A stretch of 51,522 nt of DNA from Nostoc mirabile CHAB5784 (lineage in GTDB: Bacteria > Cyanobacteriota > Cyanobacteriia > Cyanobacteriales > Nostocaceae). A program made the translations under genes and the position numbers. Of the stretch, positions 8,388 through 17,178 are shown piece after piece. The stretch lies in assembly GCF_020829645.1 (NCBI RefSeq), contig NZ_JAIVFS010000057.1:1-51522 (forward strand), given 5' to 3'. The notes beneath the pieces were generated by a model, which was given only the letters and a program-made list of their open reading frames with translations, was not told the DNA's origin and did no database searches. The stretch's first letter is position 1; each line of letters starts with the position of its first letter.

Positions 8388-8516
8388 CAAGTAAAATAGG
8401 AAACACTGCTTATCGGCTTGGTACTCTTGGAAAAAAAACCATGTAGTTAAAAGCACGCTAGGCTAATATGCGATGGGTGACAAATCTTAGACCTATTGCC
8501 TAAAGCTAATAGCCCC

Positions 8517-9281
8517 ATGTTAACAACACTTCCAGACACCTCTGCCAACTTAGCGATCGCCTTGTTAATTAACTATAGTTTTGATCTCAGTGGCTATACT
8601 GCCAATGAGCTAGTTGAGCGTTGGCAAACGCAATACCCGCTTAATTGGCTACACCTGGCAGTGATTGAGGCACTATATCAAGGTCGTTATAAAGCTGTTT
8701 CTGTGCAGCAAATTTTAGTATTTTGGCAGCGCCGGGATCAGGCTACATATCATTTCAACATGGAATTTGAACGGATGATTTGTAGCAAATTTCCCCAAAG
8801 TTTAACCTCATCGCCTGCTCCAGCCCTACCGCCAGCGAAGAAAAATCCAATTGTGGAGAAAGTCACGAGTCCTCAATTACCACCTGCTAAGATTCGCAAC
8901 GGCTATCAACACAGCAATACTGCAACTCTACAACTGAAAAGTTACGAACAAAAAACATCTTTAGATGAAGAAGAAGCGAAGGAGGAAGCCAGGGACAATA
9001 AAACTGTCCTGAAGTCTCCCCTTTCGGGAAAATTTGCTTCTTCAACAACGCTTCAGTTATCGTCTGCTATCAGCCAAAGGCAAGCTTCACAAGAAAGTCC
9101 ACCGCCTTCACCATCACCAATTCCTCATCAACGACAGCCAAAACTACTCCCACCTGCTCCCATTCATGCCCCAATCGGGCAATTTACTCCAGAAAAAAGC
9201 GATCGCTCTGAGTCTTTTACATCTAAACTCAAAGCGATGTCTGGGGAACAGAATCGGCCAATTGGGGGGAGTGGGGAGTAG
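8517..9281 (+). CDS. Conserved cyanobacterial protein of unknown function
   Basis: 254 residues from the ATG at 8517 (a TTG at 8496 is the alternative). The first 90 residues look ordered and conserved (SGYTANELVERWQTQYPLNW, then IEALYQGRYKAVSVQQIL). The rest is a long Pro/Ser/Gln/Lys-rich low-complexity tail. No catalytic motif, signal peptide or membrane segment. It ends in a run of GGGGAGT repeats that may have extended the C-terminus. Function not recognised. Confidence 0.6.
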   Translation: MLTTLPDTSANLAIALLINYSFDLSGYTANELVERWQTQYPLNWLHLAVIEALYQGRYKAVSVQQILVFWQRRDQATYHFNMEFERMICSKFPQSLTSSPAPALPPAKKNPIVEKVTSPQLPPAKIRNGYQHSNTATLQLKSYEQKTSLDEEEAKEEARDNKTVLKSPLSGKFASSTTLQLSSAISQRQASQESPPPSPSPIPHQRQPKLLPPAPIHAPIGQFTPEKSDRSESFTSKLKAMSGEQNRPIGGSGE

Positions 9282-9363
9282 GGAGTGGGGAGTGGGGGGA
9301 AGAGGGGAAGAGGAGCAGGGGGAGCAAGAGTGGAATAACTAATGCCCAATGCTTTTTAAATTG

Positions 9364-11487
9364 TTACTGTGCAACTAACTGCTTAAAGCGCTCATCATCG
9401 GTAATATCATCAAAATCTAGGTCAGTTACTGCGTCTTCTTTATACCTGGGATTAAGTTCAATTGCTTGTTGTAGAGTTAGCAGAGATAGTTCAACTTGTC
9501 TTTGCAGTGCGTAACAGGCTGCTTTGTTGTAATAGGCACTGGCATAATCTGGGTTAATTTCTAAGGCTTTATTAAAACTAGCGATCGCTTCATCATCGCG
9601 CCCCAATCTTACCAAAGTATAACCGCGTTTATCCCAGATTTTGGGGGAATTGGGTTGGAATTCCAGCGCTTTTTCAAAGGACGCTATTGCCTCTTCATAT
9701 TGTTCTAATGCTACTAGGGAAAGGCCGCGATTCAACCAAGCAACTGCATCATCAGGCTTGATTTGTGTAGCTTTATCAAATGAGTCAAAGGCTTGTTGAT
9801 GCTGTTGTAAGTTACCAAAAGCAACGCCGCGATCGCACCAAGCTTGATGATAATCTGGTTGAATCGCAATAGCTCTATTGTATGAAGCGATCGCATCTTT
9901 GTAGCGTTTCAACCTTCCCAAAGTTAGACCTCGTTTTAACCAAGCCACAGGTTCATCAGCTTGGATTTTAACCGCTTGGTTGTAAGCTGCGATCGCATCT
10001 TCATAGCGCTTTTGGGAAAACAGCGTATCTCCCTGTTTTACATACTCATCAGCAGTAAATTCTAGTTGTTGTGGCTGTTCCTGTATTTCTTCCTCAACTT
10101 CAGAATTTACAACCTCTGGGATGGATGCAGCTTTAATCTCAACGTCAACTTCAGAATTCACCGCCTCTAGGATAGATTCAGGTGTAATTTCAGTTAGTTC
10201 CTGAAGGATGAGATCCTTTCTTTCTTGGGCATCCAATTGTAACTCAGAGAGTTGAGAGACAAACTCAGTTTCTAATCTTTCTAACTTCTCCAAAATGAGA
10301 ATCTTTTGTTGTTGAGCATTCCATTGTAAATCTGAGAATTGCGAAGTAAACTCAGAACCAGCTTTTTCTAAATTCTCAATGATTAGCTCTTTGCGTGTTT
10401 GAGCATCTACTTCTAATTCAGATAGTTGAGTTGCAAATTCTGACTGCAATGCTGCTAAACTCTCAACAATTTTGTTTTTTTGTTCTTGAGCATCTACCTG
10501 TAATTCAGATAATTGAAATTTCAATTCATTATCTAATCTTCCTAAATTGTCAAGTGTAATATCTTTTTGTTTCTGAGCATCTACCTGTAATTTAGATAAT
10601 TCTTCCGCAAATTCTGACTGCAATTTTGTTAAATTTTCAATAGCTATATCCTTTTGCTTTTGAGCATCAGACTGCCATCTTGAAAGTTGAGATGTGAACT
10701 CAAACCTTGATACTTCTAAATCACCAACGGCTAGTTCTTGCTGTTGTTGCACACCTAACTTTAAATTAGACAGTTCCTCTGCCATGACAGATGCTAATTT
10801 TCCGAGATTATCCAGTGCTATATCTCTTTGTTGTTGAGCATCAAACTCTAACTTAGATAGCCCAGAAGCAAATTCTGACTCTAAAGTTTGTATATTTTTT
10901 TGAGATTTTTTAAGTTCAGTTTCTAATCTACTTAATACCTGTGTTTTAGCTAAATCTAGTTCAGATGTAAGGTTAGATAAATATTTTTTTTGTTCGTTTT
11001 TAATCTGTTGTTTTAAACTAATCGTTTCCTCTTCTAATTCATAATTTATTTTTTTAGCTTCTTGAATAAGATTTTCAGCCTCTTGTTTAGCGGTGGCTAG
11101 CTGATTTTGCAATTTTTCCATTCCCCGTAATTGTTGCATCGCTCTATCAACAATTTCACGGATTACCACCCGTCGCAGAAGCCAAAATAAAGCAATGATT
11201 GCGACTGGGAATAAACTTAATATAACTAGCCAGACATTGAGTAAGATAGTTGTCCGGCTAAAAGCGCTATTAAAATCAGATTGGACTTGCTGTTGAATTC
11301 GCTTTTCTGCTCTTAGTCGCGTTAATTCTTCCCGTTCCTGATTCGATAACACCGGAGCAGGAGTTAGTGCTGGGGAAGGTGATGGTGCAGATTGTCCACT
11401 GGCAATTCCAGGGGACAGCAGTAAGGGTAAGAAGACAATAGTGCTTTTTACAATTAAAGCGAAAACAGCTTGATTTTTGCTCTTCAT
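9364..11487 (-). CDS. Membrane-anchored coiled-coil and TPR protein
   Basis: 707 residues from the ATG at 11487. Order (numbering from the ATG at 11496): signal-like hydrophobic segment at about 11-34, a Pro/Ala linker, a transmembrane helix at about 83-107 (LLNVWLVILSLFPVAIIALFWLL), and coiled coil from 110. Then come eight consecutive 29-residue repeats at about 205-436 (consensus LxSEFxxQLSELxxDAQxxK). Finally about six TPR units lie at 480-690 (GDTLFSQKRYEDAIAAYNQAV type). Repeats of this shape can span envelope space and present a TPR scaffold. The gene stands alone, and partners and function are unknown. Confidence 0.8.
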   Translation of the reverse strand: MKSKNQAVFALIVKSTIVFLPLLLSPGIASGQSAPSPSPALTPAPVLSNQEREELTRLRAEKRIQQQVQSDFNSAFSRTTILLNVWLVILSLFPVAIIALFWLLRRVVIREIVDRAMQQLRGMEKLQNQLATAKQEAENLIQEAKKINYELEEETISLKQQIKNEQKKYLSNLTSELDLAKTQVLSRLETELKKSQKNIQTLESEFASGLSKLEFDAQQQRDIALDNLGKLASVMAEELSNLKLGVQQQQELAVGDLEVSRFEFTSQLSRWQSDAQKQKDIAIENLTKLQSEFAEELSKLQVDAQKQKDITLDNLGRLDNELKFQLSELQVDAQEQKNKIVESLAALQSEFATQLSELEVDAQTRKELIIENLEKAGSEFTSQFSDLQWNAQQQKILILEKLERLETEFVSQLSELQLDAQERKDLILQELTEITPESILEAVNSEVDVEIKAASIPEVVNSEVEEEIQEQPQQLEFTADEYVKQGDTLFSQKRYEDAIAAYNQAVKIQADEPVAWLKRGLTLGRLKRYKDAIASYNRAIAIQPDYHQAWCDRGVAFGNLQQHQQAFDSFDKATQIKPDDAVAWLNRGLSLVALEQYEEAIASFEKALEFQPNSPKIWDKRGYTLVRLGRDDEAIASFNKALEINPDYASAYYNKAACYALQRQVELSLLTLQQAIELNPRYKEDAVTDLDFDDITDDERFKQLVAQ

Positions 11488-11675
11488 AACAACCATCTCA
11501 GTCTGTTGGTCAGTTTTTGAAGCGGCGTGCCTCTCTCCAATCTATAACAGAATTAAGTAGTGAAATGTTGTAGAGGCAGTGGGAAATGCTGAACAATCCT
11601 TAACTAATCCGTTTCCTCGCCCTTACTGTACGTAGAAATTCAGTGGGGGAGTGCAGTAAACTTTTTGACGCAACG

Positions 11676-11828
11676 GTTTGTAGTAAGGACTTTAGTGCTT
11701 AGAAAATAGATATCTCCAGTAATTAATTATGCGTTACCTGAAACCCTTGTAGAGACGTTGCATTGCAACGTCAAAACAATTCTTTTTCACTCCTATGTCT
11801 AATAAGGACTAAAGTCCTTACTACAAAC
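11676..11828. mobile_element. MITE-like inverted-repeat element
   Basis: 153 bp bounded by inverted GTTTGTAGTAAGGACTTTAG. The interior includes a second short dyad (GACGTTGCATTGCAACGTC). No coding capacity. The surrounding gap 11497-12162 otherwise holds only repeat debris, including ACGAATT heptamers at about 12031-12062. Confidence 0.65.
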
Positions 11829-12162
11829 TTGCTTACCTATTATTTTAAACTTGACAAACTAGTAGGGCGTTGAAACTGAAATTTGCACCTGTACGCGAAG
11901 TGTCAAAACAATTCGTAATTCGTAGTTGCAATCAGTGCTTGCTTTAACCTTCCACTGATAGCGTAGCGTTAACGAGTCCGCGACCGTCTTGAAAACTACT
12001 AAACCGGAGATTTTGGTGCTTGCGCTGTACCCTCTTAATTACGAATTACGAATTACGAATTAGTAATTATTTAGTCAGATGTGCGTACTTCGCACTAACA
12101 TTAGATTATCTAGGGTAAGTAGATTACTTGTCCTAAAATTAACTTAACAAAGGCGGTAGAAA

Positions 12163-12423
12163 ATGGGTCGGCTAAATCCTTATACACTGCAATTGCAGAT
12201 TACCCGAATGTTTGAGCAAGGGCAATCATTTTTTGCCACAACCAGAGTACAGGAATGGTTGAAAGAACGCAAACACAATCCAGAAGATTATGAGATTCTT
12301 TTCCATAAAAAACCCGCACCTCCTGGTTCTAAAGAAGTGATGGTAGTGGAAATTGAATTACGCCGCAAAGATGGGCAACCTGTAGATGCTTGGTTGCAAG
12401 AACAAGCAAATCTCCATGCCTAA
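12163..12423 (+). CDS. Small conserved cyanobacterial protein
   Basis: An 86-residue soluble protein (MGRLNPYTLQLQITRMFEQG..., ending DAWLQEQANLHA) with mixed alpha/beta character and a charged middle part. The frame is clean, begins with ATG after GGCGG, and is followed by a good terminator hairpin, so it is likely expressed. I do not recognise a domain and the neighbours give no functional clue. Confidence 0.65.
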   Translation: MGRLNPYTLQLQITRMFEQGQSFFATTRVQEWLKERKHNPEDYEILFHKKPAPPGSKEVMVVEIELRRKDGQPVDAWLQEQANLHA

Positions 12424-12486
12424 TTTTAAGAACTAGCAATTTTCAATTTAAATTCATATTATCTTAACAGAATTTACCAATATATA

Positions 12487-12515
12487 GCGTTCCGCAATTC
12501 GGAACGCTCTTTGTT
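12487..12515 (+). terminator. Intrinsic terminator, bidirectional position
   Basis: 8-bp stem GCGTTCCG / CGGAACGC with a 5-base loop, followed on the plus strand by TCTTTGTTATCTTTT. It sits between the convergent 12163-12423 gene and the DUF262 gene and can serve both. Confidence 0.75.
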
Positions 12516-12524
12516 ATCTTTTAT

Positions 12525-14312
12525 TTAGGGATATATATTATCTGTGCGATTGCCCATATCAAAAACATTAAATTCAATCCCGTCTAACTTCAGCCTCAAA
12601 GCCTCTAATAAAAGATTTACTCTTTTTTCAATAAAAATATTCAGCGCGTGTTCAGGAAGTGCATCGGCTCTTGACCATTCAAGAATAATTGTCGGTATAA
12701 GATGAGAGCTTAGGACTGTCTCTAAACTAGGCTCGTCATATTCTTTGAGATAATTTAATGGATTTTTATCGCTAATTTTCAAATTAGTTATTTGAGACAG
12801 ATAGGCAATATTCATCAAGCTGTCAGATTCTATTTGACTCCCAATGCCACTCTGCTTAATAAAGTTAACTGGAAATATATGGTGCAGGTTAGGCTTATCT
12901 GTTAGCAGATAATAAACATCAGACAAAACATATTGATGAGGTTTTGCCCAATCCTTTGGCTCATGGTTTGCATAAAGTGATAGTATCGCTCTGGATAAAC
13001 GACCTCTATAACTGTAGAAGGATTTTCTTATCGAATTCTTGTCAATATCAAATTGATTGAATGAGTAAGTATTATTAGCCTTTTGTTGATTAACAAAGTC
13101 TATATGTTGCCAGAGGTGAGTAGTGTTTGTTAGTAAGTCTGCATTATGAAAACTATAATACCAAAAATACTTCTTTAAAAAACTATAATCTGGTTTATGA
13201 TTACGATAAAAGTATGCTGTGATAGTCAGGTATAAATATCGGTAAGGAATTAATCTTCCACCCTTAATATGCAAACAATTATCAAAAAAATCAAAAGTTT
13301 TCGCAATTGCTATTTTAAAATCAGACCATACAGCTTCAATATGCTCTGTTTTTAGCTCATTAAGATACTTGTCAGTAATATTTTGTATGCCTGCATCAGG
13401 AAATGTAAGTTTTACTACTACAGCTAGCATCTGTAGCAATGTCCAATCATCAACAGTCACATATTGACTGCTAGCAATAGACTCTCTAAAATTATTAATT
13501 AATTCACGAAGGTAAAACCCAGAAATATTATTCTTTTTGTCCTCAATCCGAAAAGTTTTAGCTACCACGATATCAAAGATATCCAAGGGTTTACCAGCTT
13601 GATTAATTCGCTCAAATATTTGGCAAACTTCTGCAACTTCAATACCGCGTAATTCAATAAAGGACATTCTATAATTGTCCAAAACTTCTTTACACTTCGC
13701 TAGCTGTTCTCTATAGGGATGATCAAAGTCACCGTAGCCACCTTTATGAAGATTTTTTTCAATATTTTTATAATTAATTTTAATATCTTCTAACTTGACA
13801 ATCAGGTTTTCTTCATAACGTTTATTTCTACTTTTATTTAATTTATTTTGCCCATTGTTATCATCTATCTCATCCCAAAATAGAAATCTTTTGATGTAAC
13901 TTATATCATCTGTTGCATCAGTAAATTCAATAGTCAAATCTACATATAGCGTTGGGTTAAACTTATTTTTGCAAGCAATCTTATTCTTATCTCCATATAT
14001 TGAGGTTAGAAGGGCAGTAGTCCTTTGTTGTCCATCTAAAATATATTGGTATTCGTTAGAGGAAAAATCGTCAGCAAGCTTAATACCTCCTATTTCTCTA
14101 TGACTTTCAAGCTTGGTACTAGTTTTCCAAATTAAAATACTTCCTAACGGGTAAAATTTATAAATACTATCCCAGAGCTTTTTAACATTCTCTTTCTCCC
14201 AGACGATATCTCGTTGAAAAGTGGGAATTTGATACTTTCTAGCTAAAAGATTATCTAAATAGGTAGCAATGGCAGAATTAGTTGGCTGAATGCGATCAGT
14301 GTATGTAGACAT
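12525..14312 (-). CDS. DUF262 protein with C-terminal HNH-like region
   Basis: 595 residues. The N-terminal DUF262 (ParB/sulfiredoxin-like) domain has QIPTFQRDIVWE at 28-39 and the signature DGQQRTT at 93-99. The C-terminal part holds an HNH/DUF1524-like block at about 476-520 (LHHIFPVNFIK, then SLMNIAYLSQITNLK). This is the architecture of GmrS-GmrD and related modification-dependent or phage-defence nucleases, where DUF262 hydrolyses NTP and the HNH part cuts DNA. It stands alone: no methylase, helicase or second nuclease is adjacent. The gene is visibly AT-rich with many Asn, Lys and Ile codons and lacks the HIP1 octamer common in its neighbours, which suggests acquisition by transfer. Defence activity is an inference. 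Confidence 0.82.
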   Translation of the reverse strand: MSTYTDRIQPTNSAIATYLDNLLARKYQIPTFQRDIVWEKENVKKLWDSIYKFYPLGSILIWKTSTKLESHREIGGIKLADDFSSNEYQYILDGQQRTTALLTSIYGDKNKIACKNKFNPTLYVDLTIEFTDATDDISYIKRFLFWDEIDDNNGQNKLNKSRNKRYEENLIVKLEDIKINYKNIEKNLHKGGYGDFDHPYREQLAKCKEVLDNYRMSFIELRGIEVAEVCQIFERINQAGKPLDIFDIVVAKTFRIEDKKNNISGFYLRELINNFRESIASSQYVTVDDWTLLQMLAVVVKLTFPDAGIQNITDKYLNELKTEHIEAVWSDFKIAIAKTFDFFDNCLHIKGGRLIPYRYLYLTITAYFYRNHKPDYSFLKKYFWYYSFHNADLLTNTTHLWQHIDFVNQQKANNTYSFNQFDIDKNSIRKSFYSYRGRLSRAILSLYANHEPKDWAKPHQYVLSDVYYLLTDKPNLHHIFPVNFIKQSGIGSQIESDSLMNIAYLSQITNLKISDKNPLNYLKEYDEPSLETVLSSHLIPTIILEWSRADALPEHALNIFIEKRVNLLLEALRLKLDGIEFNVFDMGNRTDNIYP

Positions 14313-14420
14313 TAAATTAACCTTACCTAAGTTTGAGTAAATATCAAGATTGGTGTGTGAATTTAACTTGTTTTAGTAAAATTCCATACAAGGTTAACTG
14401 ATATTTAATTAAGTGGCAAC

Positions 14421-15380
14421 TCATATTTTAGAAAATCTCTGCAACCTTTCTTCCATGCCAACGTTGCCCTGTAAGCCGCCTGTGTGTACCAGCAGCAATG
14501 AGTCGCCTTTACTAAAAAATCCCTGCTTTAGTAAATCCATCACTCCGTAAAACATTTTGGCGGTATATACGTAATCGAGGGGTACGCCATGTTCCTCCAT
14601 GAACTGCTGGCTGAACAGTAGCAACTCGTCGTTCACCTTTGCATAACCGCCAAAGTGGTAATCACATATTAATTCCCAGGAAGGGGGAGAAGTAGATGGT
14701 GTGGGCAAACCAGAGGTGAGGTAATTTGTCAATAAACTTTCGATTTCTTGTGCGAGAAAAGCCCCATTTTTCAATACTGGAAAAGCGATCGCTCTTTGTC
14801 CTTCATGCAACGAAAGCGCAATACCTGCTATTGTGGTAGCTGTACCGCAGGCTACGCATATATGATCAAATGCGTAGGCGTAGCCAGCCGTAGGCATCGC
14901 ACGATCAATTATCTCTGTACAGCCGCGTATACCATTTAAATTACTCCCGCCTTCGGGAATGATAAACACCTCGCCGAAACGTTGTCGCAGATATTCCTCT
15001 AACGCTGGTGTGTTGCGCTGTCGATACATCTCACGGTTCAGATACACAAGCTGCATACCCTGTTGTACAGCAAAACTCAGCGTAGGATTCAACGGTAGCC
15101 TTTCTTCGCCACGAATTACGCCGATGGTGCGAAAACCGAAAAGATTACCAGCCGCCGCAGTTGCATAGATGTGATTGGAATAAGCGCCGCCAAAGGTTAG
15201 CAGCGTCGTGAAATTTTTCTCCTTGGCCTCCAAAAGATTGTATTTCAGCTTGAACCACTTGTTGCCGTTAACCAAGGGGTGCATGAGATCGAGGCGCAGC
15301 ACATACAGATCAACACCTGCGTTACGGGCGATTTCACTGTTGATTTGTTGTAGAGGAGGAGGAAAAAAGGTTAACGACAT
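14421..15380 (-). CDS. PLP-dependent D-cysteine desulfhydrase / ACC deaminase family
   Basis: 319 residues. The pyridoxal-phosphate lysine lies in NGNKWFKLKYN (residues 38-48), the substrate loop is TFGGAYSNH, and the phosphate loop region is CGTATTIAG. This is the fold II family that deaminates D-cysteine or 1-aminocyclopropane-1-carboxylate; the substrate cannot be decided from sequence alone. The segment AMPTAGYAYA, just before FDHICVACGTA, is encoded by a 29-bp dispersed repeat (14872-14900) in frame, so the protein carries a roughly 10-residue insertion. Length and frame are otherwise intact. Confidence 0.85.
   Translation of the reverse strand: MSLTFFPPPLQQINSEIARNAGVDLYVLRLDLMHPLVNGNKWFKLKYNLLEAKEKNFTTLLTFGGAYSNHIYATAAAGNLFGFRTIGVIRGEERLPLNPTLSFAVQQGMQLVYLNREMYRQRNTPALEEYLRQRFGEVFIIPEGGSNLNGIRGCTEIIDRAMPTAGYAYAFDHICVACGTATTIAGIALSLHEGQRAIAFPVLKNGAFLAQEIESLLTNYLTSGLPTPSTSPPSWELICDYHFGGYAKVNDELLLFSQQFMEEHGVPLDYVYTAKMFYGVMDLLKQGFFSKGDSLLLVHTGGLQGNVGMEERLQRFSKI
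14872..14900. repeat. 29-bp small dispersed repeat, copy 3, inside the desulfhydrase gene
   Basis: GCGTAGGCGTAGCC at the left and TAGGCATCGC at the right. With one extra base the insert is 30 bp, so it keeps frame and adds about ten residues between a helix and the CGTATT loop of the PLP enzyme. Confidence 0.7.
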
Positions 15381-15535
15381 GCGTAAACATTCTAACTTAG
15401 AATTTACATTCTCTCACGTTCATTATTGAACATAAAAGTAATGATGAACATGGAGTAATTCAATGGTAAGTCAATCAAAATGAGGAATAAATCTTTCTGA
15501 TGATTAGCTTTAGAAATTGGCATTTTACTAATTGA

Positions 15536-16147
15536 GTGTTTCAGGTAAATATAAGAAACATAAAACTCACTCCAGATAATATTCTTTTTGGAGAAAAAGA
15601 AGCAGGTGCTTCCTTTGCCCAAAACTTGAAGAAAACCAAAAAACTGCGGACTTCTCGGCAGGTTGTGACAGAAACCCATGTAGATCGTACCGAACAAGCG
15701 GTGGGGCGGATCATTGGTTCTCTGTGTGTTGTGACAACTCGTGATGAAGAAACTCACAAAGGGGTTTTAACTTCTTGGGTATCTCAGGCAACTTTTAACC
15801 CACCAGGAATTATGATTGCGATCGCTAACGAGCAAAATGCAGATTTAATGCATCATCCTGGTGATAAATTTGTGCTGAATATCCTCAAAGAAGGAAGAAA
15901 TGTGCGGCGCTATTTTTCTCGTCATAGCACTTTAGGAGATAATCCCTTTGCAAATCTTGACACAAAAACTGCTTTTAATGGTTGTTTGATTTTGAATGAG
16001 GCATTAGCCTATTTAGAATGTACGGTGCAAAATCAACTTGAATGTGGTGATAGATGGTTAATTTATGCCGTCATCGATCACGGTGAAGTGTTGGAAAATG
16101 ATGGTGTCACTGCTTTGGAGCATCGGAAATCTGGCAGTTATTATTAA
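15536..16147 (+). pseudogene. Flavodiiron protein C-terminal flavin reductase domain (orphan)
   Basis: 203 residues from a GTG at 15536. From residue 26 it matches the end of cyanobacterial flavodiiron (Flv) proteins: linker FAQNLKKTKKLRTSRQ, then the flavin-reductase-like domain (DRTEQAVGRIIGSLCVVT, SWVSQATFNPPG, FVLNIL, ALAYLECTV) ending HRKSGSYY. The preceding beta-lactamase-like diiron domain and flavodoxin domain (about 390 residues) are absent, and an in-frame TGA directly precedes the GTG. Either it is a 3' remnant of an flv gene, or the flavin reductase domain survives on its own as an NAD(P)H:FMN reductase. I favour remnant, though the domain has no internal lesion. Confidence 0.7.
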
Positions 16148-16319
16148 CCTGACTTTTCACGGTATTTCAAAAACCTCACTTCTATTTCTCTCTTCCTTTA
16201 AGGAGGAGCCACTGCGTTGGGCGGCTCTGCCGACTTGAAGCACGTGGCGTCAGAGACTTTGAATTTTCCCCCTTAGAGCGTCGGGAAGGGGGTTAGGGGG
16301 TTAGGTTTTTCGTAGTCAG

Positions 16320-16590
16320 GTACACACAAGTCTTTTAGAGTTGCAATGCGATTGTTTTGACTGACAATGCGATTGTTTCGGCTAACAATGCGATTGTTTT
16401 GGCTGACAATGCGATTGTTTTGGCTAACAATGTGATTGTTTCGGCTAACAATGTGATTGTTTCGGCTAACAATGTGATTGTTTCGACTGACAATGCCATT
16501 GTTTTGATTGACAATGCCATTGTTTCACGGGATCTGGAAAACCTCACTTTCATTCCTCTCTCCTCTTAAGACTACGGTGTACACACAAGT
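16320..16590. repeat. 21-bp tandem array II
   Basis: Eight full 21-bp units from 16345 (then 16366, 16387, 16408, 16429, 16450, 16471, 16492) and a partial ninth. The dyad here is ACAAT-NNN-ATTGT; only the three central bases vary (GCG, GTG, GCC). The leader ACACACAAGTCTTTTAGAG is identical to that of array I, and another TACACACAAGTCTT lies just after it at about 16574. Arrays I and II are clearly the same family. Confidence 0.85.
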
Positions 16591-16696
16591 CTTGCCGCAG
16601 CCATATCTTTATTAATAAATCTCGCACTGCGTTTCTATTCCGCCTCGGAATGAATTCCGAGTCTCATAGCTGAAGTCCACTAAGCGTGGACTAAAT

Positions 16697-16897
16697 TAGG
16701 ACTTACGCACTGTACAAAATGACTATCATGTGTATCAACGAAAATCCGTTGTTTCAGGCTATTGGCTACTAGCTTAATTATCAGTAGCGTAGGCGCAGCC
16801 CGCCGCAGGCATCGCTGGCTAATGGTGAAAAAATCAAACTTGAATGCCTGAAAATCCATACCCATATTTAATTGCTTCTGTCAATGCGTAAGTCCTA
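16697..16897. mobile_element. MITE-like element, TAGGACTTACGCA ends (copy 2)
   Basis: 201 bp between TAGGACTTACGCA and TGCGTAAGTCCTA. It contains a 29-bp dispersed repeat at 16787-16815, so three repeat types are stacked here. No credible coding frame. Confidence 0.75.
16787..16815. repeat. 29-bp small dispersed repeat, copy 4
   Basis: GCGTAGGCGCAGCC ... CGCAGGCATCGC, close to the family consensus. It lies inside the MITE at 16697-16897. Confidence 0.7.
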
Positions 16898-17178
16898 TAA
16901 ATGATCAATTCAGTCCACTTGAGTGGACTTCAGCTATGAGCCGCTGAACTTCAGTTCTGGGCGGGATGTCGGTGAGTGTGACAGTTTCACTCTGACAAAG
17001 CCTTACAACGAAAGAAGCTTTGATTTTTCGCCTGTCTCTAGTAGCGAAGCTTGCTCGGTAATTAGATTTTTCAGGAACTTTACCCATTGTCGGCGAATCA
17101 TTAGTGCCAATCCCCGATACCCTATATCGTGATCTAAGATTGTTGGGTATCTTATAAATTGCGATCGCCACTATACCG

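Larger units (their letters stand above)
16620..16975. mobile_element. Chained-palindrome element (copy 3), split by a MITE
   Basis: Left half: CTCGGAAT-GA-ATTCCGAG and a diverged AGTCCAC...GTGGACT hairpin. Right half: AGTCCACT-TG-AGTGGACT and GAACT-TC-AGTTC before GGCGGG. The order and geometry match the elements at 30827-31024 and 40395-40591, but most arm sequences differ. The TAGGACTTACGCA element at 16697-16897 is inserted in the middle. Confidence 0.6.

Noticed and set aside
12525..14312. Complete restriction-modification system
   Set aside because: There is no methyltransferase or specificity gene next to the DUF262 gene; the neighbours are a small unknown and a PLP enzyme.
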